A stretch of DNA of 64,000 bases from Faecalicatena sp. Marseille-Q4148 (GCA_018228665.1 CP073692.1:1376046-1440045); one strand, 5' to 3'. Numbered from the stretch's first letter, positions 52,882-62,540 are shown. The notes: generated by a model not told the origin, from the sequence alone. Made by a program: numbers and translations.

Positions 52882-54237
52882 CTATAATGCATTTACAAGT
52901 TCTTTGAATTTATCTCCACGTTCTTCATAATTTTTGAACATTCCCCAGCTTGCGCATGCCGGTGATAAAAGCACTGCGTCTCCCGGTTGTGCATTCGCCG
53001 TACAGAATGCCACTGCCTCTTCAAAAGTGTCTGCCATAAGAATATCCTCTTCCGGAAATCCGTATTTTCTGGCACAGGCAGCTATCTTTTCTCTTGTTTT
53101 ACCAATCAGAACAAATTTTTTTACTTTTCCGTCAAATGCCTGAATCCATTCATCGTACTCCGATTCCTTATCATATCCTCCGCCGATCAGACACGTTGGA
53201 CGGTTCATCGCCCGTATCCCACGGATTGCTGCATCCGGATTTGTTCCTTTAGAATCATTGTAATAGAAAACTCCATGTTTCTCTGCAACAAACTCAATCC
53301 GATGCTCTACTCCGGTAAACTTTAAAATCACTTCTCGAACCACTTCCACCGGTACTTTATAAAGCAGTGCCATAGCTGCTGCTGCCATTACATTCTCATA
53401 ATTATGCACACCGAGAAGTTTCAGTTCCTCTACATGGCAGAGAGTCACCTGTTCGCCGTCTCTATATATCATATTGCCATTTTCCAGATAAATTCCTCTT
53501 GACAGTGTTCTTCTGCTGCTAAAATAAAATACATTTGTCTGAATCTCTTCTCCGAACGAACGAAGCGCTTCATCCTCATAGTTAAGCACACAGTACTCTT
53601 CTGCACCCTGATTCTTTGCAATGGCTTTCTTTGCTTCAATGTAAGCCTCCATTGTATGATGCCGGTTCAAATGATCCGGTGTAATATTCAGAATCGCACT
53701 GATCTTCGGACAGAATTTCTCAATTGTCTCAAGCTGAAAACTGGAAATCTCAGCAACAGTCACGCTCTCCCCGGTCATCTTCTCCACTTCTTCTGTATAT
53801 GGATTGCCGATATTCCCAACAACAAAGACACTTTCTTTCCATGCTTTCATAATCTCTCCGAGCAATGTCGTTGTTGTCGTCTTTCCATTTGTACCGGTAA
53901 TGGCAAGTACATCTCCCTTGCCATATGTATAGGCAAGTTCAATCTCTCCCCAGATCTTCACGCCCTTTTCCCGCATGCGGTTTACCGGTTCAATATCTGT
54001 CGGCACACCCGGACTTAGTACCGCCAGCGTCAGTTTCTCAATCACTTCTTCCGGGAGTTCTCCCAGTATGACTTCAATACTGTCACACCCTATTTTCTCT
54101 TTTAATTCCTCTGCACAAAGCGCTGCATTTCCATCGTAGAGAATGACGGAAGCGCCCTGGTGTTCCAACAGACGGCATGCTCCGATCCCGCTCTTTCCGG
54201 AACCGAATACAAGTACATTCTGACCTCTAACATCCAT
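52882..54237 (-). CDS. murD: UDP-N-acetylmuramoylalanine--D-glutamate ligase
   Basis: 451 residues from the ATG at 54237 (AGGAGG upstream). N-terminal UDP-binding GSGKSGIGACRLL (about 12-24), P-loop AITGTNGKTTTTTLLGEIM (about 110-128), HLNRHHTMEAYIEAKKAI, and the C-terminal domain with NDSKGTNPDAAIRGI and LIGGGYDKESEYDEW, then LLSPACASWGMF. It adds D-Glu to the cytoplasmic precursor. It overlaps nothing and starts 11 bp after mraY. Confidence 0.95.
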   Translation of the reverse strand: MDVRGQNVLVFGSGKSGIGACRLLEHQGASVILYDGNAALCAEELKEKIGCDSIEVILGELPEEVIEKLTLAVLSPGVPTDIEPVNRMREKGVKIWGEIELAYTYGKGDVLAITGTNGKTTTTTLLGEIMKAWKESVFVVGNIGNPYTEEVEKMTGESVTVAEISSFQLETIEKFCPKISAILNITPDHLNRHHTMEAYIEAKKAIAKNQGAEEYCVLNYEDEALRSFGEEIQTNVFYFSSRRTLSRGIYLENGNMIYRDGEQVTLCHVEELKLLGVHNYENVMAAAAMALLYKVPVEVVREVILKFTGVEHRIEFVAEKHGVFYYNDSKGTNPDAAIRGIRAMNRPTCLIGGGYDKESEYDEWIQAFDGKVKKFVLIGKTREKIAACARKYGFPEEDILMADTFEEAVAFCTANAQPGDAVLLSPACASWGMFKNYEERGDKFKELVNAL

Positions 54238-54248
54238 GATTCTTCCTC

Positions 54249-55208
54249 CTATAACGCCAACAGCGCGATCAGACAGAGAATTGCAGTAATAATTGAAAAT
54301 ACCGCAACAACTCTTGTCTCTGACCATCCGCATAATTCAAAATGATGATGGATCGGTGCCATCTTAAAGAAACGCTTTCCTCCGGTCTTTTTAAAATATG
54401 TAACCTGGATCATAACAGAAAGAACTTCCACAAAATAGATCATTCCAACAATTACAATGAAGATCGGCATCTGCAGCATATACGCTGTGGATGCAACAAA
54501 TCCTCCAAGCGCCAGTGAACCGGTATCTCCCATGAATACCTTTGCCGGATAAACATTAAACAATAAGAATCCAAGCAACGCTCCGACAACCGCACATGTA
54601 ACCGGCTCCAGTCCGCTCTTTGTTCCAACAGCAATGACCGTGAAAAACGTAGCTACAAGAACTGTAACACTTGATGCCAGACCATCCAGACCGTCTGTGA
54701 AATTCACACCATTTACAGTACCAATCACCGCAATAAACAGCAGTGGGATCGCAAGCCAGCCAATGTCCAGATAGTTTCCTCCGGAAAACGGAATCAGCAT
54801 CGTCAGCGAAACATCTGTAAACTTCACAAGGTAAAATGCAAACACAGCCGTAACAACGATCTGAAGCGCCATCTTCTGCATCGGAAATAGTCCATCAGAG
54901 CGTTTCATTACAACTTTCAGATAATCATCCAGAAATCCGATCAAACCAAATCCGACCGTCACAAAAAGTACCGGGATGATCTTTGGGTAATCCTTCACAT
55001 AAAACAGGGATGTTACAAGTACACTGATCAAGATCATCACACCGCCCATTGTAGGAGTTCCGGCTTTCTTCAAATGCGATTGGACACCTTCTACACGTTC
55101 TGTCTGCCCCATCTTCAATCTGCGCAGAAACGGAATCACAACCGGCCCCATCAGCACGCTGAGTACAAACGAAATCAATACTGGTATTACTATGATATAA
55201 TAATTCAT
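54249..55208 (-). CDS. mraY: Phospho-N-acetylmuramoyl-pentapeptide transferase
   Basis: 319 residues, ten helices. Motifs: KKAGTPTMGGVMIL (about 47-60), FLDDYLKVVMKRSDGL with the DD pair (about 91-106), NFTDGLDGLASSV (about 170-182, third Asp), and GDTGSLALGGF; the metal/His loop MAPIHHHFELCGWSE lies near residue 285. It makes lipid I on the inner membrane face. GAGGTGG precedes the ATG. Confidence 0.96.
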   Translation of the reverse strand: MNYYIIVIPVLISFVLSVLMGPVVIPFLRRLKMGQTERVEGVQSHLKKAGTPTMGGVMILISVLVTSLFYVKDYPKIIPVLFVTVGFGLIGFLDDYLKVVMKRSDGLFPMQKMALQIVVTAVFAFYLVKFTDVSLTMLIPFSGGNYLDIGWLAIPLLFIAVIGTVNGVNFTDGLDGLASSVTVLVATFFTVIAVGTKSGLEPVTCAVVGALLGFLLFNVYPAKVFMGDTGSLALGGFVASTAYMLQMPIFIVIVGMIYFVEVLSVMIQVTYFKKTGGKRFFKMAPIHHHFELCGWSETRVVAVFSIITAILCLIALLAL

Positions 55209-55323
55209 ACGCCACCTCTTTATCTCTTTTGTTTTTTTAACTTATTCAGTATACCTTATTTTCCCTCTGTTTTCAACTATTCTGCCACATTTGCGATGAT
55301 CTGTCTCCATTGAAATGCAGTAA

Positions 55324-57078
55324 TTACTCCTCTTTTGTCTCCCGCATAATTGCCGGATCTTTCTCCAGTCCCATATATGGAAGAACATTTTCAAAGATTT
55401 CCCTAAGAATCGGCGCTGCAATCGTTCCCCCATAATAAATTCCCTGCGGATTGTAGATAATGACCATGCCAAGAATCTGCGGATCATCTGCCGGAGCAAA
55501 CCCTATAAAGGAAGAAATATATTTTCTCGCACTCCTCGGCAATGTCTGTGAAGTTGCCGTCTTCCCCCCGATTCGATATCCATCAATATAGGCATTCTTT
55601 CCAGAGCCTTCCGACACTACGCTTTCCAAGATTTCTCGCATTAACGCAGAAGTTTCTTCTGATACAATCCGATCATCTTTTTTGTATTGAAATGTTTTAA
55701 TTTCTTTTCCTTCTTTGTCCAGTACTTTCATGCCAAAATGAGGCGTAATGCTCTTTCCTCCATTGATCAGAGCGCTTACTGTAGCAGCCATCCGTACCGG
55801 AGTAATCTGAAATGACTGTCCAAATGTCATCGTTGCCAGCTCCACCAGTCCGATATCTTCCTGCTTATGCATAATCGTTCCTGCTTCTCCCGGAAGATCC
55901 ACCCCTGTCAGATTCATCAATCCGAACTGTTTAAAATAATCACAAAATTTTTCCGCACCAAGCCGCAAACCAATCTCCATGAAAACCGGATTACAGGAAT
56001 TCTGAACTCCCTGGACAAAGGTTTCACTTCCATGCCCTCCCACTTTATGGCACCGGATCTTCCGATCTTCCACAATCTTATAGCCCGGACAGGAAAAAGT
56101 TGATTCAGGTGTAACAACACCTTCTTCCAGGCAGGCTGAAGAGGTAATGATTTTAAATGTGGAACCTGGTTCATAGGTATCGTTGATACAACGATTTCTC
56201 CACATACGGTTCAGCCGATCCTGTTTCTCTTCCGGCGTCAGCTCACCTTCTTCTTCCTTTTCGTGTAATGTAAATGGATCATTCAAGTTAAATTCCGGTA
56301 CATTTACCATAGCCTTTATCTCACCGTTTTTCGGATTCATCAAAAGAATCGATACCCCATCTGCCTGTTTTTGTTCCATAACTTTTTCAGCTTCCTGCTG
56401 CACATATTCCTGAATATTATAGTCCATACTGATCTGCAGTGTATGTCCGGTCTCCGGCTCCATTCTATCCTCTGCCACTCCATTTAATTCGATTCCTCTC
56501 GCATCTGTTGTAGTCAATATTTTCCCATTGACTCCCTTTAGATACTCTTCATATTTTACTTCCAAACCAATAATTCCCTGGTTATCTCCACCGGTAAAGC
56601 CGATTACCGTGGCGCCAAGATCTTCATACGGATAGAATCGCTTAAAGTCTTCATCCACTTTCACTCCCGCAAGATCATAACCTCTAATCCTATCCCCGGT
56701 CTCTTTATCCACATTTGTCTTAATCCGTTCAATCGAAGATACTTTCTCTACTCGTTTCCTCACAGCGCTTTCTGACATTCCAAGCTCTCTTACAAGCATC
56801 TGTATTACTGCTTCCTTGTCTTCCACCTGATTATAAATTACAGAGATCGTACATACCGTCCTGTTTGTCGCCAATACTTTTCCATTTACATCTACAATTT
56901 CTCCTCTGGCTGCTTTAATATCCCGCTCCCGCTCATGGAGCTGTTCTGCCCGATTTTGATAGTATTCTGCATCAAACAGCATTAAGTAGATAAGCCGCCC
57001 AACCAGCGCCAGCAATACAGCGCCGGCACAGAGAAAGATTACAAACATTTTCTTCTTATTATAAGTCTTATTTCGCAT
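55324..57078 (-). CDS. Class B penicillin-binding protein (SpoVD/FtsI type), copy 1
   Basis: 584 residues from the ATG at 57078 (AGGGA upstream). One N-terminal helix (about 11-33), a pedestal domain (about 55-210: ARGEIVDVNGKVLATN), and transpeptidase with STFK (S306), SCN (361-363) and KTA (506-508), the last a variant of the usual KTG. No C-terminal PASTA domain. It crosslinks glycan, probably paired with one of the two SEDS proteins in this window. Division (FtsI) and cortex (SpoVD) roles cannot be told apart here; two copies suggest one of each. Confidence 0.88.
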   Translation of the reverse strand: MRNKTYNKKKMFVIFLCAGAVLLALVGRLIYLMLFDAEYYQNRAEQLHERERDIKAARGEIVDVNGKVLATNRTVCTISVIYNQVEDKEAVIQMLVRELGMSESAVRKRVEKVSSIERIKTNVDKETGDRIRGYDLAGVKVDEDFKRFYPYEDLGATVIGFTGGDNQGIIGLEVKYEEYLKGVNGKILTTTDARGIELNGVAEDRMEPETGHTLQISMDYNIQEYVQQEAEKVMEQKQADGVSILLMNPKNGEIKAMVNVPEFNLNDPFTLHEKEEEGELTPEEKQDRLNRMWRNRCINDTYEPGSTFKIITSSACLEEGVVTPESTFSCPGYKIVEDRKIRCHKVGGHGSETFVQGVQNSCNPVFMEIGLRLGAEKFCDYFKQFGLMNLTGVDLPGEAGTIMHKQEDIGLVELATMTFGQSFQITPVRMAATVSALINGGKSITPHFGMKVLDKEGKEIKTFQYKKDDRIVSEETSALMREILESVVSEGSGKNAYIDGYRIGGKTATSQTLPRSARKYISSFIGFAPADDPQILGMVIIYNPQGIYYGGTIAAPILREIFENVLPYMGLEKDPAIMRETKEE

Positions 57079-57134
57079 AAAAAATCCCTGCAGAATCATT
57101 GATACAGTTTATTAATGATTCCACAGGGTTATTC

Positions 57135-59057
57135 CTATTCTTCTGCCGGCACATCATCTGCCGCCGGTTCTATTTGGGTAATCCCCAGATACGGGAATAC
57201 CTTTTCCATAATTCTTTTCGAAAGGTCTGCCACATAAGCGCTGTTGGACTGATTATCCGTATTGATCTCATCAATCACAACATAGATCACGACTTCCGGA
57301 TTGCTAATCGGCGCTGCTCCGGCAAATGAAAGCAAATGTTTATTTTCACTTCTCGGATGCTTCTGCGCTGTACCTGTCTTACCTCCAATATCATAGCCTT
57401 CAATCTGATAGTCGGTTCCGGTTCCGTATTCAACAACTGCCCGAAGGTATTCTTTTACCATATCAGAAGTTTTCTGGGAAATTGTTTTTTTCATTAAGAC
57501 CGGATCTTTATTCTCAATTACATTTCCATCTGCATCCTGAATCTGTTTCACGAGATGCGGCTCATAATAATTGCCTCCATTTACGAGCGAACAAAATGCT
57601 GCTGCCATCTGTGTCATCGTCACATTAAAGTTCTGCCCAAAAGAGTTGGTCGCCAGGTCAATCGGTCCCATATCTTCTGCCTGATATAAAATACCAAGCG
57701 CTTCTCCTGGTAAATCGATTCCGGTATACTCGCCAAATCCAAAAATCTTCTGATATTTGCAAAATTCTTCCGGACCAATAGCGCTTGCCATATGCATCAG
57801 AGCCACATTACAGGAATTTGCCACCGCATCCTGAATTGTTTCCGTTCCATGTCCATCTTTGTAGTGACATGGAATCGGCGCTGCATTTTCCACAACCCGA
57901 AGCGAACCGCCGCAGACATATGTTTCGTTACCGGTAAGTTTTCCACTTTCAAGTCCCGCTGCCACGGTAAATGGTTTCATTGTTGAACCCGGCTCAAATG
58001 TATCTGTCACCGCAAAGTTTTTCCAGATTTCCTGAAGCGCTTCAATCTTTCCATTCACACCTGTTTTTTCATTCGTTGTGTTTTCCAGATTCGCAATTTC
58101 TTCATCCGAATAGAAAGAAGTCAGATCTCTTGGATCATTCAGATTGTAAAACGGATAAGTCGCCTCTGTCAGAATGCTTCCTGTATTCGGATCCATAATA
58201 ATCACAGCTGTATTTTTACTTCCAAGCTCCGTTCTCCGTCCGGTTGTCTCGTCATATTTCTCATATTCTTTATTAAATTCCGCAATAACTTCTTCTACCA
58301 TACTCTGCAGGTTCAGGTCAAGCGTTGTAACAATATGGTCGCCATTCTTTGCTTCTTTTACTACCCGCTCTAACGAGGAATCGTAATCAAGATACCCATA
58401 CTCTCTTCCATCGGTTCCATTTAAAATATCGTTGTAAGAACTCTCAAGACCGCCATTTCCCACATTTCCGGAAGACGTAAATCCAAGCACATCGCTGGCA
58501 AGCGTATCATACGGATAGGATCTGATGTAATCATCTTCCAGCCAGATTCCCATAAGAAGCGGATAATTTTCATTGTCCGCATCCATTTCTTCAAATTTCT
58601 TTGCCGTATCATAATCAATCTGCTTTTTCATAATAATATACCGGCTTTCCGGTTTCTCTTTTAAAGTTGCACGAAGTTCTGCTTCTGTAATTCCGAAACA
58701 TTCCTGCACAACAGATGCTGTCTCAGAAATAATCTTTTCCTGCTTCTTTTCATCTGACAATAACACCTTTGCATCTAAAATTACATTATATACTCTCTCG
58801 CTTGTCGCTAACTTACTGCCGTTCCTGTCGAGAATATCTCCCCGCTTAAACGGAATGATCTTGCTGTCATATTGCTGCTGATCCAAAACGATTTTTGTAT
58901 ACTTTTCTCCGCTGGATGCATTAATGTATGTAATTCGAATAATTAAACCAACAAAAGCCAGTATAACTGCCATAAATAGCATTACCAGCTTTTTCTGCAT
59001 TTTCATCGGAAATTTTTTCCGCAAAAATTCAAATTTTCTCTTTTTTTTCTTCGCCAT
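57135..59057 (-). CDS. Class B penicillin-binding protein (FtsI/SpoVD type), copy 2
   Basis: 640 residues. A very basic start (AKKKKRKFEFLRKKF), one helix (about 23-44), pedestal (about 60-240), transpeptidase with STMK (S358), SCN (415-417) and KTGT (560-563). No PASTA domain. It follows ftsL by 11 bp and precedes copy 1 by 56 bp; the pair likely arose by duplication but has diverged strongly. The standard KTG suggests the main septal transpeptidase. Confidence 0.9.
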   Translation of the reverse strand: MAKKKKRKFEFLRKKFPMKMQKKLVMLFMAVILAFVGLIIRITYINASSGEKYTKIVLDQQQYDSKIIPFKRGDILDRNGSKLATSERVYNVILDAKVLLSDEKKQEKIISETASVVQECFGITEAELRATLKEKPESRYIIMKKQIDYDTAKKFEEMDADNENYPLLMGIWLEDDYIRSYPYDTLASDVLGFTSSGNVGNGGLESSYNDILNGTDGREYGYLDYDSSLERVVKEAKNGDHIVTTLDLNLQSMVEEVIAEFNKEYEKYDETTGRRTELGSKNTAVIIMDPNTGSILTEATYPFYNLNDPRDLTSFYSDEEIANLENTTNEKTGVNGKIEALQEIWKNFAVTDTFEPGSTMKPFTVAAGLESGKLTGNETYVCGGSLRVVENAAPIPCHYKDGHGTETIQDAVANSCNVALMHMASAIGPEEFCKYQKIFGFGEYTGIDLPGEALGILYQAEDMGPIDLATNSFGQNFNVTMTQMAAAFCSLVNGGNYYEPHLVKQIQDADGNVIENKDPVLMKKTISQKTSDMVKEYLRAVVEYGTGTDYQIEGYDIGGKTGTAQKHPRSENKHLLSFAGAAPISNPEVVIYVVIDEINTDNQSNSAYVADLSKRIMEKVFPYLGITQIEPAADDVPAEE

Positions 59058-59068
59058 TCACTCACCTG

Positions 59069-59584
59069 TTATTTCTCTGCTTTTTCAGCTCTGGCAACAA
59101 CACCGCTGTCCGGAATCGCTTCGTACTGCTTCACATAGTCATTGGTCGGGCTCTGGTAAGAAATCACCTGATCCTTTGAAGCATATACCATCCCAAGTTC
59201 ATTCATTGCCCGCGTGCGGATATCATTCAGATTGATCTTATCCATCAGTGCATTGTAGCGTGTGGTATTCTCTTCTTTCTGTGCTGCAAGCTCCTGCTGC
59301 ATCACAGCAATCGTTTCCGAACGGTTCACAGCTTCGTTCTGAAGTTTCAAATAAGAAACGCAAACTGCCAATACCAATATTGCTGCAGCGCTTAAAAACA
59401 CCACATATCCCGGACTCATATGCATTGCATTTCTGCGGTTTCTCCGTACCTGAACACTTGCGCGTTTCTTTGGCATCTCCACCGGCTGTTCCTGCTGCGG
59501 CAGTATCTCTTCCTTCCGCACTGTATTGCCGTATACATAGTAAGGCTGTCTATTTATTTGTCCTGCATGCCTTCTGTTTGCCAC
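59069..59584 (-). CDS. ftsL: Cell division protein FtsL-like (septum initiator)
   Basis: 171 residues from the GTG at 59584, which gives the family-like start MANRRHAGQINRQPYYVYGNTVRK; AAAGGAAG lies about 10 nt upstream. A TTG at 59632 overlapping rsmH is the alternative. A long Arg/Gln-rich cytosolic part (1-55), one helix (about 58-78: YVVFLSAAAILVLAVCVSYL), then a coiled coil (about 80-125: NRSETIAVMQQELAAQKEENTTRYNALMDKI). It occupies the ftsL slot of the dcw cluster and would bridge FtsQ to the SEDS-PBP pair. Confidence 0.85.
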   Translation of the reverse strand: MANRRHAGQINRQPYYVYGNTVRKEEILPQQEQPVEMPKKRASVQVRRNRRNAMHMSPGYVVFLSAAAILVLAVCVSYLKLQNEAVNRSETIAVMQQELAAQKEENTTRYNALMDKINLNDIRTRAMNELGMVYASKDQVISYQSPTNDYVKQYEAIPDSGVVARAEKAEK

Positions 59585-59618
59585 TTTGCACGTCTTCCTT
59601 TCTTCTTGTTCTGCCAAT

Positions 59619-60554
59619 CTATCTTCTCTCAAAAATCCGGAGCTTTGCGCTCTTCGAGCGACTGTTTACCGAAAGTTCTTCTTCTCCCGGAAGGATTGGC
59701 TTTCTCGTAATTACTTTACCTTTTGATTTCTTACCACACACACAGACCGGAAAATCACTCGGACATGTACATGGATCTTCATTCTTCTTAAAATTGCTCT
59801 TCACGATGCGATCTTCCAGCGAATGAAATGTAATAATACAAATCCTTCCACCCGGATTCAGCAGATCGATCATCTCATCCAGCGTATCTCTCAATACATC
59901 CAGCTCATGATTCAATTCAATCCGAATTGCCTGAAACGTCCTTTTTGCCGGATGTCCTGATGTTTTCTGTATTTTCATAGGGATTGCATGACTGATAATC
60001 TCAGCCAACTCCCCTGTTGTCTCAATCGGACCTTTTTCGCGTGCGAGACAAATATGCTTTGCGATATTCTTCGCAAAACGATCTTCCCCATAGTCCCGGA
60101 TAATACGAAACAGGTCCTTCTCGGAATAGCCATTGACAATGTCCTTTGCCGTTACAGGCTGACGCCTGTCCATCCTCATGTCCAAAGGAGCATCTGCGCG
60201 ATAAGAAAAACCTCGCTCTGCTGTATCCAACTGATAAGACGATACACCCAGATCAAGTACGATCCCATCTACTTTGTCAATGCCAAGTTCACGGAGCCGC
60301 GACTTCATATCACAATAGTTGCTCCGCACTATTGTAACTTTCTCCCCAAAGTCACGCAATCTGGAACCGGCAGCTTCAATCGCCGCCTCATCCTGATCTA
60401 TTCCTATAAATCTCCCCATTTGACTTAATTGCTTACATACCTCATAGGCATGTCCGCCGCCACCAAGCGTTCCATCCACGTAAATGCCGTCTGGCTTGAT
60501 GTTCAGACCATTTACTGTCTCTTCCAATAATACAGATGTGTGATTAAATTCCAT
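59619..60554 (-). CDS. rsmH: 16S rRNA (cytosine-1402-N4) methyltransferase
   Basis: 311 residues. SAM motif [15 protein letters not shown] (about 25-39), [25 protein letters not shown] (about 96-120), and [21 protein letters not shown] (about 240-260) with a Cys-bearing tail ([16 protein letters not shown]). The enzyme methylates C1402 in the ribosomal P site. It lies between mraZ and ftsL, its standard dcw position. Confidence 0.96.
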   Translation of the reverse strand: MEFNHTSVLLEETVNGLNIKPDGIYVDGTLGGGGHAYEVCKQLSQMGRFIGIDQDEAAIEAAGSRLRDFGEKVTIVRSNYCDMKSRLRELGIDKVDGIVLDLGVSSYQLDTAERGFSYRADAPLDMRMDRRQPVTAKDIVNGYSEKDLFRIIRDYGEDRFAKNIAKHICLAREKGPIETTGELAEIISHAIPMKIQKTSGHPAKRTFQAIRIELNHELDVLRDTLDEMIDLLNPGGRICIITFHSLEDRIVKSNFKKNEDPCTCPSDFPVCVCGKKSKGKVITRKPILPGEEELSVNSRSKSAKLRIFERR

Positions 60555-60580
60555 TTACAATCGCTCCCCGGAAAATATTT

Positions 60581-61018
60581 TTAAATCATTAACCCCAGAT
60601 CTTCCATACCGCTTGCAATGTCATCTACATCTTCTTCCACAAGTGCATTTGTTTCATCCCATTTTGCTTTGTCCCAAATCTCAACACGATTCAGTACGCC
60701 AACCAGAACAACTTCCTTGTCCAGTCCTGCAAACTCTCTGAGGGCAGAAGAGATTAATACTCTACCTTGTTTATCCACGCCGCCGTCTACCGCACTTCCT
60801 ACGAGGAATCGTGTCAGTTTTCTTGCGTTCGGATTATTGAGTGGTAAGGCTTTTAACTTGGTTTCCAGTGCTTTCCATTCGCTATTTGGATACACAAATA
60901 AGCAGTGATCAAACCCCTTCGTTATCAGGAAATCCTCCCCAAGATCTTCCCGAAACTTTGATGGAATAATCAACCGGCCCTTTGCATCAATACTGTGATT
61001 AAATTCACCTGTCAGCAT
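60581..61018 (-). CDS. mraZ: Transcriptional regulator MraZ
   Basis: 145 residues from the ATG at 61018 (GTAGGTG upstream). Two MraZ/AbrB-like repeats, each with its DxxxR motif: DAKGR (about 11-15) and DKQGR (about 83-87). It forms ring oligomers and in tested species binds repeated boxes in its own promoter to control the dcw cluster. Here AAAGTGG-type boxes lie directly upstream of the gene. Confidence 0.95.
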   Translation of the reverse strand: MLTGEFNHSIDAKGRLIIPSKFREDLGEDFLITKGFDHCLFVYPNSEWKALETKLKALPLNNPNARKLTRFLVGSAVDGGVDKQGRVLISSALREFAGLDKEVVLVGVLNRVEIWDKAKWDETNALVEEDVDDIASGMEDLGLMI

Positions 61019-61033
61019 CCAAAACACCTACTT

Positions 61034-61091
61034 CCAAAGTGGCCTGCCACTTTCGTGCCACTTTGCGCCACTTGTCACCACTTTTTACCAC
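61034..61091 (-). promoter_or_regulatory. MraZ box array
   Basis: On the minus strand GTGG, mostly as AAGTGG or AAAGTGG, occurs five times; its complement CCAC starts at 61047, 61058, 61068, 61078 and 61088 (spacing 11, 10, 10, 10). An AAAGTGG in the opposite sense lies at 61035-61041. Known MraZ sites are such repeats with 10-bp period. The array lies just downstream of the predicted start site, suiting autorepression. Confidence 0.8.
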
Positions 61092-61099
61092 CTGAACTT

Positions 61100-61128
61100 A
61101 TTGTAAACTACTTTTATAGTGATTTCAA
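61100..61128 (-). promoter_or_regulatory. Promoter of mraZ and the dcw genes
   Basis: On the minus strand TTGAAA (61123-61128), 17 bp, TACAAT (61100-61105). Extra GTGG-type boxes in plus orientation lie further upstream at 61146-61149, 61211-61214 and 61221-61224, the last two again 10 bp apart. Confidence 0.7.
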
Positions 61129-61277
61129 GTGCTATTTTCAAAAAAGTGGACTGGCAAATTCCGGTAAAATACAGAGAAAATTAGCATTTTCTTAAGGTTT
61201 TTAAAATTTAGTGGGGCAAAGTGGGGTGTGTTTTACATCAAATTCCCTTTAAACACTTCCCAGAAGTATTTTTAGAC

Positions 61278-61329
61278 AAAAAAACAGACCGGCTGTGGGG
61301 GTGAATCCCTATCCCCCACATTTAACCGG
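61278..61329 (-). terminator. Strong GC hairpin with T-run upstream of mraZ
   Basis: On the minus strand TGTGGGGG (61313-61320) pairs with CCCCCACA (61294-61301), enclosed by CCGG/CCGG (61326-61329 and 61289-61292), and is followed by seven T (61278-61284). It comes 69 bp after another terminator and before the mraZ promoter, so it may end a short separate RNA or act as a back-up terminator. Confidence 0.75.
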
Positions 61330-61397
61330 ACTTTTCAGTATATATTTTTTGGTTTCTTAAATTTTTCTTAAAGCTTTTATAACCTGATAAAAAACTC

Positions 61398-61428
61398 AAA
61401 AAAGAAGACTCCCTTTGTCGGAATCTTC
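61398..61428 (-). terminator. Intrinsic terminator after the 61439 gene
   Basis: On the minus strand GAAGATTCC (61420-61428) pairs with GGAGTCTTC (61404-61412), one G-U, 7-nt loop, followed by six T (61398-61403). Confidence 0.85.
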
Positions 61429-61438
61429 TCTCTTCTGA

Positions 61439-61681
61439 TTACTCTGCGCTGTTCAATTCGTTCAGATAATTCTCGAATGCACTGTAGTCCACTTCTGCAA
61501 CTTCTCTCGGCTGATTCGCCTGATAATTATCATATGCAGAATAGCCAAGCCATCCTATAAGCGCAATTCCGATCACAGAATAAAAACATCTGCGAACTAC
61601 TTTCATTCGCTTCTCTTTCTTCATAATCTGCTTACGATTTGCTTTTTCCTGTTTATATTTATCTACTTTCTCCTGACTCAT
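61439..61681 (-). CDS. Small single-pass membrane protein, unknown function
   Basis: 80 residues. A Lys/Arg/Glu-rich cytosolic start (MSQEKVDKYKQEKANRKQIMKKEKRMKVVRR read in two halves), one helix (about 33-50: CFYSVIGIALIGWLGYSAY), and a short acidic outside tail (VAEVDYSAFENYLNELNSAE). I know of similar proteins only as unnamed Lachnospiraceae families. It follows degV by 19 bp and ends at a terminator, so it is the last gene of the degV unit. Confidence 0.75.
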   Translation of the reverse strand: MSQEKVDKYKQEKANRKQIMKKEKRMKVVRRCFYSVIGIALIGWLGYSAYDNYQANQPREVAEVDYSAFENYLNELNSAE

Positions 61682-61700
61682 TGTTCTGCTCCTTTTTATC

Positions 61701-62540
61701 TTAGATTACAACGATCACTCCACCGTCATTGGCATACATTGTACTGATTCCTCTTGTATCAAGAATCACCACATCTTTCACAGAAATCTTACTCAAAATG
61801 AGATCACGCACTTTTTCTGCCCGCTCTCTGCAATTACAATGTGTAATACCAAGAATCTTCTTCTCCGGATCCTTCACTTCCTTCAAAACAGTATCACACA
61901 TCTTAGCAAGTGCTTTCGTAATCCCTCTTGCCTGACCAAGCTGCTGAATCGTGCCTTCCGGTGTCGATCCCATATATGGTTTAATATTCAGCGCTGTCGC
62001 CATAACGGCTTTCAGTCCTGTCAGTCTTCCATTCTTTCGCAGCGTCTCCAATGTCTCCAATACGAAATATGTGTGCTGTTCTTCAATATATGCTTCTACC
62101 TGTGCAATTACCTCTTCAAAATTCATCCCGGCTTCTTCACATTCAGCAATCTTCAGACCGATCAGTGTCTCCCCTACGGATGCACTTTTAGAATCAAATA
62201 CATGAATTTGTTTCTCACCATATTCCTCCAGATACAGATTCTTTCCAAGTACTGCACTGTTATAAGATCCGCTCAAATTCGCTGACAACGTTACCACATA
62301 CACATGCTCCGCCTCGCACCGATAACTTTCCATATATGCTTCCGGAGATGGACAGGATGACTTTGGACAATTAGGACTTTCTTTAATCATACGCAACATC
62401 TCCTGCTGACAGAATGTCTTGTCATCTACAATATGATGATCATCAATATCAATTCCCAATGCTATGCTTTCATAAATTCCTGATACTTTCATCTCTTCTG
62501 TCAATTCACCGCAGCTGTCGATTACAATCTTATAACTCAT
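61701..62540 (-). CDS. DegV family fatty-acid-binding protein
   Basis: 279 residues. N-terminal YKIVIDSCGELTEEM, Ser/Thr lipid-headgroup motifs SSCPSPEAYMESY (about 61-73) and LSANLSGSYNSAVLG (about 85-99), DSKSASVGETLIG, and the C-terminal IKPYMGSTPEGTI. DegV proteins hold a fatty acid; in FakB-type systems they hand it to the kinase FakA for phosphorylation. No fakA is near, so the partner lies elsewhere. A 17-bp palindrome lies in its promoter region. Confidence 0.9.
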   Translation of the reverse strand: MSYKIVIDSCGELTEEMKVSGIYESIALGIDIDDHHIVDDKTFCQQEMLRMIKESPNCPKSSCPSPEAYMESYRCEAEHVYVVTLSANLSGSYNSAVLGKNLYLEEYGEKQIHVFDSKSASVGETLIGLKIAECEEAGMNFEEVIAQVEAYIEEQHTYFVLETLETLRKNGRLTGLKAVMATALNIKPYMGSTPEGTIQQLGQARGITKALAKMCDTVLKEVKDPEKKILGITHCNCRERAEKVRDLILSKISVKDVVILDTRGISTMYANDGGVIVVI

